The position numbers and the translations under genes were made by a program. From Cheilinus undulatus (lineage: Eukaryota; Chordata; Actinopteri; Labriformes; Labridae), in NCBI RefSeq assembly GCF_018320785.1, contig NC_054875.1, forward strand, positions 1,295,001 to 1,359,000: a stretch of DNA of 64,000 bases, in the 5' to 3' direction. The notes beneath the pieces were generated by a model. It did no database searches. It was not told the DNA's origin and was given only the letters and a program-made list of their open reading frames with translations. Below, one piece after another: positions 24,801 through 34,800 of the stretch (its first letter is position 1; each line of letters starts with the position of its first letter).

Positions 24801-26409
24801 TCATTAAATACCACTTTTTACTAGTTTTTGCCCATTTCAGCCAATCTTGACTGCTTTTTGTCCATTTTAGTCATGTTTCACTCATTTTTTTCCACAGTTT
24901 TGCCACTTATGGACCATTTTAAGCCAACTGTAACTCACTTTTGTCACTTCTCACCCATTTTTGTTACCTTTTGACCATTTTTTTCCACCTTTAACTCATT
25001 TTTATTGCTACTTCAAGCTGTTTTTGTCACTTTTCACCTCTTAGATTGTGGCTTTTGCAAAGTTATTTTACAACTATTTGGCTCTTTGGTTGAGCAGGGT
25101 TGAGTAACACTGGTATAAAGCATAGAAAAAGAAAAAAATATCTCAAACTGGCATTTTGACACGTTTCAGGTTAAAGAAATATTGCTCTGTCAGTGATTTG
25201 AATTTGCAGCATGCCATAATGCGATTTAATCTAATTTGTGATTAACTGCCCAGCCCTAGGCAACGCTCCAGTTTAATAAAGTAAAGCTGAAAACTATTAT
25301 GGTGCTTTGATTTGGAGCGAGTGTTTTTTAATGGCTCAGAGTGGAAATGCTCGGTGTTGTCGTCTGTTTACATGAATGCTGTGGACAACTGCTGATGATG
25401 AATCAGGAACTAGAAGAGTCATCAAGTTTTACAGGGGAAGAATTCACCGCTACACCTTCTAACTGTTACAGGGCTTCCAGTAGTGTGCCTTGTGGGACGC
25501 CACATTTGATGCCCACATACTTAGAACCATGACCAGAAAACTGCACACAGCTGTTGCTTTTATATTTAAATAACTGCTTAACTAGACCAATATCACTCCC
25601 CTCAAACCATAGGTCCGCTATTTTAGAATTAAATGTTTTAATCAAAAGCATCAAAATCAATCAGTACACCATCTGTTTATTTCATGTGTCTGATTATTGC
25701 AGGAATTTCTTCAACAAATCTTTAAAAACGAAATAGCTTAAATCTATTCGTCTGAAATCAAAATGACTCTCACTCTGAATCTCCTTTTTCAGTAAAATCC
25801 AAATTCTTTCTCAAGCGCTTTAAAATGTTCATAATGCTGACAGTCAGAGGTCGTTTTTATATTTGACAGTTTTGACTCTAGATAACTATTAGATATTTTC
25901 TTTTACCCAAACCTATCATGTTTTGTGTGTTTTTATGGCTGAAATGTTGATCGGACTTCATATGAGGAGCTGTAGCACGTAAATAAAGGAACCGGTGTTA
26001 TAATTAAAAGAGTGACCGTGTTATCTGGTGCCTGTCAGCCTACTTCCTTATCGTGAAGCTGTTGAATATAAACTTTTGTGAATCGTTCTTTAGTATAATT
26101 TCTGTCCTTGCAGCCTTATTTTAACAGTGTTTCTGCCATTATATCAAAAACCGTTTCAAAGAGATGTGTACTGGTACTCTTTTTCAGATTCGGCAGGTCA
26201 CTAATTAACACGGTCACGTATTACACCATAACATCCCTCCGGCGGTTGGCGGGGAGGCTACCTGTCTCCATGATGAAGCGACACACTCGGAAATGTGTCT
26301 TTATGTCCCGGGCAGAGTCACTCTCGGAGCCCCCGCTGGAGTCTCTCCTTCCCGGCAGACACAGCGGTTGCTCCGGGATGGAGGGAACCCGGGAGGACGG
26401 ACCCTCCAT
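15854..26409 (-). CDS. ccnq: Cyclin Q (FAM58A), 5 exons, 257 aa
   Basis: Cyclin Q is the activating cyclin of CDK10; in humans its loss causes STAR syndrome. Coding exons on the minus strand are 26262-26409, 20913-21096, 20685-20817, 20154-20372 and 15854-15943 (stop TGA). All junctions have GT donors and AG acceptors, and phases fit, giving 774 nt. The start was chosen at 26407-26409 because CCACCATGG is an ideal Kozak context. The cyclin box covers about residues 35-150: [11 protein letters not shown] spans exons 1-2, then [14 protein letters not shown], then YLAGKVEEQ with the conserved cyclin Lys94 and Glu97. HPHKYLLHYL spans exons 3-4, and [10 protein letters not shown] spans exons 4-5. 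The length is close to the roughly 248 aa of the human protein. Introns 1 (about 5.2 kb) and 4 (about 4.2 kb) are filled with minisatellites and transposons. The coding exons show no break. Identity is from remembered family sequence and was not searched. Confidence 0.95.
17380..18599. repeat. Minisatellite, 40-bp unit, in ccnq intron 4
   Basis: About 30 copies with core AATCTTTAGAAAGATGATG then TCATCCTTTGAAGTCTTAAAT. Successive starts at 17421, 17461 and 17501 confirm the 40-bp period. Shorter units of about 36 bp have lost part of GATGATGTCATC. One further partial unit lies at 19346-19380, beyond an inserted foldback element. Confidence 0.95.
18600..19344. mobile_element. 745-bp foldback (near-perfect palindrome) MITE
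   Basis: The element begins GGCAAGCAGTTTTAAC and ends GTTAAAACTGCTTGCC. The reverse complement of the right arm follows the left arm along almost its whole length, with the same order of words (GACTAGGC, GATATCTACA, TTTTGCCAT, GTGTATGGG, TTTGTCATTACAGATACC). The result is two arms of about 370 bp with almost no spacer. The arms are themselves rich in GATATC-centred short repeats. It interrupts the 40-bp minisatellite. No target duplication could be read with certainty, and there is no coding capacity. Confidence 0.85.
21141..23775. repeat. Minisatellite, 21-bp unit, in ccnq intron 1
   Basis: About 125 copies in two blocks. From 21141 to about 22530 the unit is CTGGGATTATACTGGACACWA, with a CYGG variant. 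From about 22530 to 23775 it is CTGAGATYATACTGGACACTA. Between about 22705 and 22850 several units have lost one G and are 20 bp. Since 21 bp is seven codons, both strands carry long open frames (TGIILDT and ISVVSSI repeats) that are not genes. The array starts only about 44 bp from the ccnq exon 2 acceptor. Confidence 0.97.
24190..25260. mobile_element. Composite repeat with a nested hAT-like insertion, copy 1
   Basis: An inner element at 24456-25112 begins CAGTGATACTCAAC and ends GAGTAACACTG. It is flanked by perfect 8-bp duplications GTATAAAG (24448-24455 and 25113-25120). Its interior is low-complexity (CCATTTTTGCCACTTTT-like). The sequence on both sides (such as AGCAAGATTTTTGTA on the left and CTGGCATTTTGACAC on the right) recurs, inverted, around the similar insertion at 51541-52213. 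So the inner element lies in a larger repeat that itself has several copies. No transposase frame. Confidence 0.8.
25480..25720 (-). pseudogene. LINE reverse-transcriptase fragment
   Basis: A minus-strand frame contains [18 protein letters not shown], a decayed form of the non-LTR retrotransposon RT motif (CGVPQGSxLGPL). Upstream on the same strand, in another frame, [10 protein letters not shown] resembles the preceding catalytic block. A frameshift separates them and nothing of the rest of ORF2 is seen. It is a short dead remnant in ccnq intron 1. Confidence 0.65.
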
Positions 26410-27262
26410 GGTGGACCAGAGGGGGGTTAACTGGACGATAACTGGCGATAGATGACTCCACAAGAGTTTGTTTGACAGCAGATCTATGAATCAGAGTAAT
26501 CTGCCTCAGTGAGGGTACTTTTAAACTAAATTACAGTCTAAATAACTGCTCTATCAAACACTGAGGACGGCTAATCAGTGCTACAGCGCTAGCGCCACTT
26601 CTTCTTCTACTTCTGGATTCTGTTAGCCTCATGCTTTACCGGCGCTCTGCTGCCCTCTACTGTCTGATATTTGTTTTGTCACGTTTATTCTTCCTCTTAG
26701 CTATAAACCCTCATTAAATGTGAAAGTCGCCCCCTACTGTACCGGAGTGTAAGGATGGTACAAATATGTTCAAAAGCAAGATAGTGGATAATGCACTAAA
26801 AATGATGTGATGGATTATGGGTAACGATTTTAAACAGATTAAAACCAATCACAGAAACAGGTCCGCTACTTAATTCACTCCACCTGGACACACTGGTTAA
26901 AATGTTCCAGATTTTCCTTAAAATCAGGAATGACAGTAATTATAATATAATGGACAGAAATCAGCCTGAGTCAGATAGACGGACAAACAAAACAAAGCTG
27001 CAGGATGAATTTTAAAGGTTTCTGATCATGTCTGGTAGCAGAGGCTACATTTTCAGTAAAGATTTGTCATCAAATTTGTACTTTAGCATGTTTTTGTTTT
27101 TTATTGTCAAAAAGGGTGAATTTTTCAATCTGTTTAATTTCATCAGTTTTGTGCCACTTAAAATTTCCACTTAAAATTTCCATTTAAGATCAAATTAATT
27201 AACTTCAGTTTTCATTTTTGAGAGAAGTCGATCGTTTCAAGCTAAGAAAAAATCTCAAAGTA
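26410..27262. other. ccnq upstream region, no gene seen
   Basis: This is the 5' flank of ccnq on the minus strand and should hold its promoter and 5' UTR. No TATA box or CpG-rich block stands out. The remainder is AT-rich and unassigned, up to a hAT-like element boundary. Confidence 0.4.
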
Positions 27263-28295
27263 GTCTAAAGCAGTGAGTCCCAGCCTTTATCCAACCAGTA
27301 TATCTTTATAACTTTACCAAAGTTGGAAATTGGCCTAAAATTTAAAGAAATTCCATCCGTGCTCAGTCTCAGGCATGTTTGTCTCAGAGAAAGGCATTTG
27401 AAGGCATTTTGGGCGAACAGGGACTCTGGTGTAACACTCAGATCTGGTGGACCTGGTCTAGTTCATCAGTGACCAGCCGTAATCCTCCAGACAGCTGCAG
27501 GGGTACAGATGAGTGTGTGCCAAATGTCGTGCAGGCATTAAGCCATTGCCCGTCCTTAAAAAGCCAACAATGCCTCCACTGTTATTCCATAAGGCTTCAG
27601 TTTATCGGATCAATCCAAGTCCAGATGAAGTGAGCTCCTTTATCAAAGTAGTTCTGTCTGCTGAAACGGCTCGCTTGTCTTTTACTGAATGCCGTCCTGG
27701 ATCCGTCTCTTTCAAACCCATTTGTACGTTTTCTTTACTTACACGTAATATTAGCTCTCTGCATTTGGCACACACCCGTCTGAACCCTGCAGGGCCCGGT
27801 TGTTCAAAAGGTAATCTGATTGTATTTTGGATAATGGATCGGATCAAATCTTGAAAATGGGTTGTTCAAAGCCAAAATCAGATTCTGAAATCGGATTGGA
27901 TCACGTAATCCAATCCTGGTTATAATCTGGACAAAACCCTCAGTTTGTGTTGTTCAAAACTTTTTAGTAGGATTGGGATAACTTTGATCCAAAAAACAGG
28001 ATTATTCTGATCCCAGCAGTTTGGTGGATTCAGGGTGGATTTCAGGAACAAAACTGGTCAAATAAATAACATTGATCATGAAGTAGATACACATTTATTT
28101 ATTGATATTTTTTCAACTGATTTTCAGACCATACAGTTTAAATTATAGACTACTTAACACCAAAGACCACTAAAGTAGAAATAATATAATCCTCTCAAAA
28201 GCTGTCAAAATCAAACAACAAAGTATTCAATGCTAACTCTAATTGGAAACGTAATATTTACAGACATATCCAAAAATCATTGTTCAAAAATAATT

Positions 28296-29384
28296 TCAGA
28301 CAATGGCATCCCTTACTGCATGTCCAGTCACTCTCTCATTCTGAGAGGAAGTCGGTGGTACATCTTCATTTTCAGCTGGCTCAGGTGCATCACTGACAGC
28401 AAAGAGAGGGACATTCCACTTTGTAGCAATATTGTGCAGGACAATACAAGCAAGTATGATGTTGCACACTCTTTGGGGTTCCTCTCACAAGTAGCTGAGG
28501 CATGCAAAGCACCTCTTCAGGACTCCATGTAAACGCTCAATAGCAGACCTTGTTTTGGAAAGAGCAGTGCTGAAGCGTGCCTGCTCAGGTGTGCTTGGTG
28601 CAAGAAAAGGGGTCATCAGCCATGGTAGGAGTGGATAGGCTCTGTCTCCTAATATTATGCCATCTGGTCGGTTGGTCTGGAGCCTTCTGTACAGTCGTAC
28701 TGTCGTGGACAGACCCAGGCCACTTCACAACACTGTTCGTGATGAGGAGGTCAGCATCACCCACAAGTTGTATGTTTATGCTGTGCCTTCCCTTCCTGCT
28801 GATATACTCCCACTCTCTCTCATGGGGGGCTTGTATAGACACATAAGTGCAATCGATAACCCCAATAGTATTGGGCATGTTCCCCAAGAGTAAGAACTTG
28901 CGCTTGGTCTGGGAAATCTGGTCACCCCTTGGAAAACAGACAAATTCATTGGCCAGGCTGGACAAAGTGACTGACACAGCTTTCACCACATTACTCACAG
29001 TTGATTCGTCCACTCCTATACTGTCACCAACAACCTGGTAAAAGACCCAGATGTATAGTAGCGCAGAGCAACGAGGACCTGTTCTTCCACAGACAGACTG
29101 TGAATCCTTCTGGTTCTGCGTTGAAGCTCTGACCTGACAAGGTCTGCGATGTATTTAATATCAGCTTTCCCAAACCGAAATCGAGCATCAAGCTCCTCAT
29201 TGGTGTACTGCTCTAGTGGTTTTGTACGCTCAACATAAACCCTTCTATTGTATTCTCTCCTGCCAAAATGGTAGTGGCGATGGACTACACCTGCCATGTC
29301 AGTGGCCCTGTGTAAGTCCTCTGAGAAAGACTGAATGAGACGACTGAATGATGAGCTGATAAGCTGCACCTTGTTCTCTATCAA
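28296..29384 (-). pseudogene. HARBI1-type transposase, broken
   Basis: The conceptual reading from the ATG at 29384 follows the Harbinger nuclease. An N-terminal part has RVYVERTKPLEQYTNEELDARF and a helix-turn-helix-like TVSNVVKAV. The DDE block follows, with IGVIDCTYV (first Asp), VVKWPGSVHDS (second Asp) and SAIERLHGVLK (probable Glu). A base loss near 29030 shifts frame after YYTSGSF, a second shift lies near 28690 just after the second Asp, and an in-frame TGA stands near 28485 where Arg is expected. The family C-terminus then continues to a stop at 28296. It is therefore a dead copy. Confidence 0.88.
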
Positions 29385-29440
29385 TCAATCCTGCCCAGGG
29401 CCTATATAGCCTCTGTGCACCACACCAAACAGGTGGAACC

Positions 29441-29995
29441 ATGGACTCAAAAAGATCTAATTTCACAGTTGCAGAAACCCATGCACTGCTGGAAGGTATA
29501 AGGCATCATTATGCCTCCACAGTAGGACGTTTTAGATGTTCAAAGGGAGGAGAATTGACCAACAAGAAGAAAAAAGATGTTTGCAAAAAACACTCAAACA
29601 GGCAACAAGCCCTTCAAGACAGGTGAATACACTGACTTGGTTCTTGATATTATTGGTGGGGAGAGTTCACAAGCCCTACGTGGGATTCAGGGTGTTGCAG
29701 GGGATGGTGAGCCCACAGTTGAAGAGGAAAGTGAGTCATTTCCTACGGATTCAGAGGAAACTGTGATTCTTGATTTCAGTTCTGTTACTGTGGGAGAAGG
29801 TGGAACTGCACAAGTAGAGACAGTAATCACTTCAACAGGAAGTCGAAGAGGCTTAAAACGTCCTTTGCACTTCTTAAACGAGAAACTGAAAGAGCAGAGG
29901 GACAGATTACTTTAACCAAACTGCAGCAAACCAAAACCAAACTTGAGATCCTTCTGAAAACAAAGCTTGGGCATTCCACAGAAGAAGAAGACTGA
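29441..29995 (+). pseudogene. Harbinger Myb/SANT-like accessory protein, broken
   Basis: The frame starts MDSKRSNFTVAETHALLEGI, a Myb/SANT-like head typical of the second Harbinger protein. That protein helps import the transposase into the nucleus and bind DNA. The frame stops after about 61 residues. The continuation is in another frame (from about 29577, with TGEYTDLVLDIIGGESS and an acidic middle part). A final shift near 29912 leads to a coiled, Lys/Gln-rich end with LLKTKLGHSTEEED before the stop at 29995. It is divergently oriented to the transposase, 56 bp away. Confidence 0.75.
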
Positions 29996-31739
29996 ATGTG
30001 TGTGTTGTTTTTTTTCTTTCAATGTTTATAGGTTGAAATTTTAATTTTGAATTTGAAGCACATGGAATGTACATTTGCTTTTTTAATTTTTTGTGGGACA
30101 GATATGGTCTGGCTTGTCAAAGTTGTTGAAAATGGGGTATTTCTACTTTATGTGCTTTCTTTTTGTTTCTTAAAATAAATCCACTTTGAGTGACCCCATG
30201 CTGGCTATTCCACCAGTTTTTTTACACACCCAGCAGCTTTCAGAGTGATATGAAGTCTAATTTAGAGCATGCATTATCCAGATTTGGGAATCCTGAAAAG
30301 TTTGGATTTGGATCAGACTGATCCAGTCCAACTTTGTTTTGAACAACTGGGATAAAAGTAAGATGGATTACGTGATCCTGGATAGCAACAAAAAGGGATT
30401 TCAAAATCCGGATAATTTTTATCCGAATTACACCTTTTGAACACCCGGGCCCAGCTGTCCGGAGGATTGCAACTGGTTACTGATGAACTCCATCAGGTAC
30501 GCCAGACCTGAGTAAGTTCTACGACGAAGGAGTCCCCTTTCAGCAAAAATGCCTTCAAACGCCTTTCTCTGAGACAAAAGCACGCCTGCAACTAAGCATG
30601 GATTGAACTTCTTTAAATTTTAGGCCAATTTTGAAGTAAAATTCAATGAATCTCCCCCACAGATGCTCGCCCTCTGTTGTTTTGGTTGGTTTGACCCGGA
30701 AGTAGTTACTGCTACGTCATTTAAATCTATTTTTGCGAGATCTCACAAAACTGTTGAAGAAAAAAAAATCTCCCATTTTTTATTTTTTCTGCTATGTCCC
30801 TTAAGGGGCTCCGTAGAATTCTGACTTTTTCTCACAAGTGGGAAAAAAAAATCATTTCAAATCTTTCTTTTGCTCTGAGGCTCTAATACTCTTCTGTAAT
30901 TATGAAAACAGCAACAGAGAGGATTTATTTTTAGGACAAATCTAAAAATTCTAAAGTTTAAAAAGTCAGTAATTTACAAGAAAAAATCAACATTTTTACT
31001 CTAAAAGTTGTAAATGTAAGTGAAGATAAACTTAGTTTCTGAGATTATAAAATCAAAAATCCAACCACTATTTTCACTTTGGTTTCTTGTACATTTTTGG
31101 CCTAACACTACTGTAAATGTACGGTTTTTACAGTTTGACATTTCTGAGTTTCTATTATCACATTTAAGGACTTTATACACTCAGGAATTGTAACTTTTTC
31201 TAGTAAATATCCTACAGTCTGAACTCTGACATTCAGAGATTTTTTTTCTTGTACATAAACAACTTATAATGTGAAAATGTGAAAATGTGAACTTTATTTT
31301 ACTTAGAAATGAGCAGATATTCTTCATTCTTTAAAAAGCTTTAAGGTTGGCCTTCATACATTATGTTGCCAATCATGATTCAATAGAAATATAAATGTAC
31401 GTCTAATTTTAACAGCCTCAGAGCAGACAGGGTCCAACGCGCCCCCTAGGGGTGCCCGGACCCCAGGTTGGGAACCAATGCTCTAAAGGTTGTTGGGAGA
31501 CTGGAGATGGCGCCAAAGTCTTTTAAAATACGTTTGTTTGTCTACATATCTGTGTTTCCATGTGTCAGACGGTTATTGTTTATGTTAAAACAATCATCGA
31601 TCATCAGTTTGGTTTTTATTTAAATGTTGGATGATAAATCAGGGTTGTGTTCTTTCTAGTTTATTATGTTGTTTTATTTCAGTGGTTTTTTTATTTTATT
31701 TTATTTTTGTCCCTTTCCTCGTATCTCCGTTCACCTCGG

Positions 31740-31747
31740 TGACGTCA
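31740..31747. promoter_or_regulatory. Full palindromic CRE (TGACGTCA)
   Basis: An exact TGACGTCA, the CREB/ATF consensus, lies 90 bp upstream of the cfap126 start codon. Its position in the proximal promoter or 5' UTR makes it a plausible regulatory site. Confidence 0.6.
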
Positions 31748-31799
31748 TACACGATCGGTCACGGGAATGTCCGAACACCGAGGAGGTCAGTTTGTTTGT

Positions 31800-31812
31800 G
31801 TTGCTAAGCAAC
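31800..31812. promoter_or_regulatory. RFX X-box upstream of cfap126
   Basis: GTTGCTAAGCAAC has half-sites GTTGCT and AGCAAC separated by one base, matching the RFX-family X-box. It ends 24 bp before the cfap126 ATG. RFX factors, together with FOXJ1, are known to drive ciliary genes, so site and gene identity support one another. Confidence 0.75.
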
Positions 31813-31836
31813 GAGTCCACCAAAACAGAGCCAACC

Positions 31837-34800
31837 ATGTCGTCCAGTTTCTCGGCGAACCAGGTAAGACAGTCCTCCTGTTAGAGGAAGTGTTCCGGAT
31901 GCTTCTGTGACCCCAGCTGTCTCTGTCTGTCCTCAGTATGACGGCGCCTTCAGCTCCACCAGGCTGCAGAACTGGTGTGAGACCAGGACCTTCAGACAGG
32001 TGAGTCCATGCTGAGTCAGCAGGTCTGTCCTCATTGGTTACTGTGGCTTTGTTGTGATTCGCCTCCTGGCTTTAACAGTCGCATGGTCATCTGGAGACAT
32101 GAAGGACAGGTTTAATCATGTCACTGCTGCAGAGTTTGATTCATTGGTTATTGATGACGTGTTATTGATGACGTGTTATTGATGACGTGTCTGTCTGCAG
32201 AGACCCGGAGCTCAGGAGGGCCACAGCAGCTTCATCGCTGATGACAGAGGTCACCTGCTGCCAGGAGTGAGGAAGGTGACCAAACACATCACATCCATGA
32301 CACACACTACATGGACAAAAGTATTCAGCCACCTGACCATTCCACCAGCAGGGACTGTAATGGTATCGTGTTCAGATCCATGTCCTTTATTATGGCGTCG
32401 GTCCTCTTCTGCAGCTCTAACAGCCTCCTCTCTTCTCTGAAGGCTTCCAGAATATTCTGGAGTGTTTCTGTGTGAATGTGTGTCCGTTCGTTCTGTAGAG
32501 CATTGATGAGGTCAGGCTCTGATGTTGGACCAGAAGGCCTGGTCTGCAGGATCTCGTGGTCAAAAATATGAGTGATCTTCTCATGGTGGTCCACAGCTTA
32601 GAGTTAGTTTTGAGTGACCATGGCGTGCATGAAGGTGCAGGGGTCTGCACAGTGCTGCTTGAAGTCTCCTTTCAAAGTCTCTGCACTTTAAATTCTATCA
32701 GTCATTAAAATAAAATATTTATAGCAGAAGTTTTGGCACTAAAGTTTCACGTAATGTGTCTCTCTACTTTTCTCCTTTTTTGACCCACTAAGTATTTCCT
32801 GATAAAAAAAAAATGGGGGCCAAAAATTAAAAGCTGTTTTAATCTGTCTAAACTATTAGAGGTTTATATGCAAAAATACAGGCTTTTATTAGAGGTTTAT
32901 ATGCAAAAATACAGGCTTTATTAGAGGTTTATATGCAAAAATACAGGCTTTTATTAGAGGTTTATATGCAAAAATACAGGCTTTTATTAGAGGTTTATAT
33001 GCAAAAATACAGGCTTTTATTAGAGGTTTATATGCAAAAATACAGGCTTTTATTAGAGGTTTATATGCAAAAATACAGGCTTTATTAGAGGTTTATATGC
33101 AAAAATACAGGCTTTATTAGAGGTTTATATGCAAAAATACAGGCTTTTACTAGAGGTTTATATGCAAAAATACAGGCTTTTATTAGAGGTTTATATGCAA
33201 AAATACAGGCTTTATCAGAGGTTTATATGCAAAAATACAGGCTTTTATTAGAGGTTTATATGCAAAAATACAGGCTTTATTAGAGGTTTATATGCAAAAA
33301 TACAGGCTTTATTAGAGGTTTATATGCAAAAATACAGGCTTTTACTAGAGGTTTATATGCAAAAATACAGGCTTTTATTAGAGGTTTATATGCAAAAATA
33401 CAGGCTTTTATTAGAGGTTTATATGCAAAAATACAGGCTTTTATTAGAGGTTTATATGCAAAAATACAGGCTTTTATTAGAGGTTTATATGCAAAAATAC
33501 AGGCTTTTATTAGAGGTTTATATGCAAAAATACAGGCTTTATTAGAGGTTTATATGCAAAAAATACAGGCTTTATTAGAGGTTTATATGCAAAAATACAG
33601 GCTTTTATTAGAGGTGTATAGGCAGAAATACAGGTTTTTAATTTTCATCTTAAACTAGAACAGAAATCAGTGAGTTTACTCTAACAGGTGGATTTACATC
33701 AGACATTTATCTGTGCTTCCATTCACGTGTCTGTTCTAGAGAGGAAGTGCATGGCCCCACTTTAAAGGGACCTGGGATCTCCCCGCTCGGATCCCGGCCC
33801 GTCCCATCAACCCCACAGGTCGCTCTGAGGAGGGTCTGAGCCGGCTCAGGTCCTGGGGATTTGATACAGCGAGGTCGGAGACACGCAGCAGGAGCTCGGA
33901 GGGGCCGCAGGGCACTGGGCAGGTTAGTCACATGATCTGAGAGGAGCGCTTTCCTCTGGGTTAGTTTTCAAGCTTCCTGCTCCTTCCCTGAAACCTCAGA
34001 CGACCCGTTCCACAACACCGCCCTGTTTCCTCAAGGAGTGATCTGTAGGTAAATGTTTGATCTGTGGTTTAGTGGCTGTCTCCAGGTGAATCCTGACAGG
34101 TGTGACCTTTGAGCTGAGCTTTAAACAAAGAAGTAACGTATTTATACAGCCAGAGGTCAATGATTAGCTCCAGGAGAATAAAACACCACCGAAGAAGAAT
34201 GGAGAATTAAACACCACCCAAGAAGAATGGAGAATAAAACACCACCGAAGAAGAATGGAGAATTAAACACCATGGAAGAAGAATGGAGCTGAGCAGAGAT
34301 GGACTACGCCACAGAAGGTTTAGGTTTAAGACTTGGAGCTCACATCAGGGCAACACCCCATAGACAGGAGAAAACCCTTTCAAAATAAAACACAGTTCCA
34401 AAAAGGTTGGGATACTGTGTAAAATGTAAATAAAAACAGAAGTCAATGATAGTCAAACCTCATAAATCCATATTTGATTCACAATAGAACAGAAACAAAC
34501 ATAAAGATGTTAAACTGAGACATTTAAGTATTTCAGGAAAAATGTTGAAATCAGGTTTATTTTCAGCTAAAGATGCCCTTTCTACCTTTATTTTGAAAGG
34601 ACAGCTGAAGATTGCTTTTCTGCCTTTATTTTGAAAGGACAGCTGAAGATGGCCTTTTTACCTTTATTTTGAAAGGACAGGTGAAGATGGCCTTTTTACC
34701 TTTATTTTGAAAGGACAGGTGAAGATGGCCTTTTTACCTTTATTTTGAAAGGACAGGTGAAGATGGCCTTTCTACCTTTATTTTGAAAGGACAGGTGAAA

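Larger units (their letters stand above)
27793..30451. mobile_element. PIF/Harbinger DNA transposon, 2.66 kb, inactive
   Basis: Terminal inverted repeats are GGCCCGGTTGTTCAAAAGG at the left and, reverse-complemented, GGCCCGGGTGTTCAAAAGG at the right. They are flanked by the 3-bp duplication CAG (27790-27792 and 30452-30454). Some zebrafish Harbinger elements are known to use a CWG target, which fits. The element carries two head-to-head genes: a HARBI1-type nuclease on minus and a Myb/SANT-like protein on plus. Both are broken, so the copy cannot move on its own. Confidence 0.9.
27271..31480. mobile_element. 4.2-kb hAT-like element hosting a Harbinger copy
   Basis: The left end CAGTGAGTCCCAGCC and the reverse-complemented right end CATTGGTTCCCAACC form an imperfect terminal inverted repeat. 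Flanks GTCTAAAG (27263-27270) and CTCTAAAG (31481-31488) match at 7 of 8 positions, an 8-bp hAT-type duplication. Inside, a stretch from about 27325 to 27510 reappears inverted at about 30455-30635. Both contain TCTCAGAGAAAGGC-type words, giving long subterminal inverted repeats. The host's own body is AT-rich and without a recognisable hAT transposase. Confidence 0.65.

Noticed and set aside
26108-26455. Plus-strand 115-codon frame
   Set aside because: It is the antisense of ccnq exon 1 and its flanks; the minus-strand exon has Kozak, splice donor and family similarity.
32325-32650. Minus-strand 89-codon frame in cfap126 intron 3
   Set aside because: It lies in a dispersed fish repeat and has no recognisable domain.
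33324-33545. 73-codon frame with MQKYRLLLEVY repeats
   Set aside because: The 33-bp intronic minisatellite of cfap126 read in frame.
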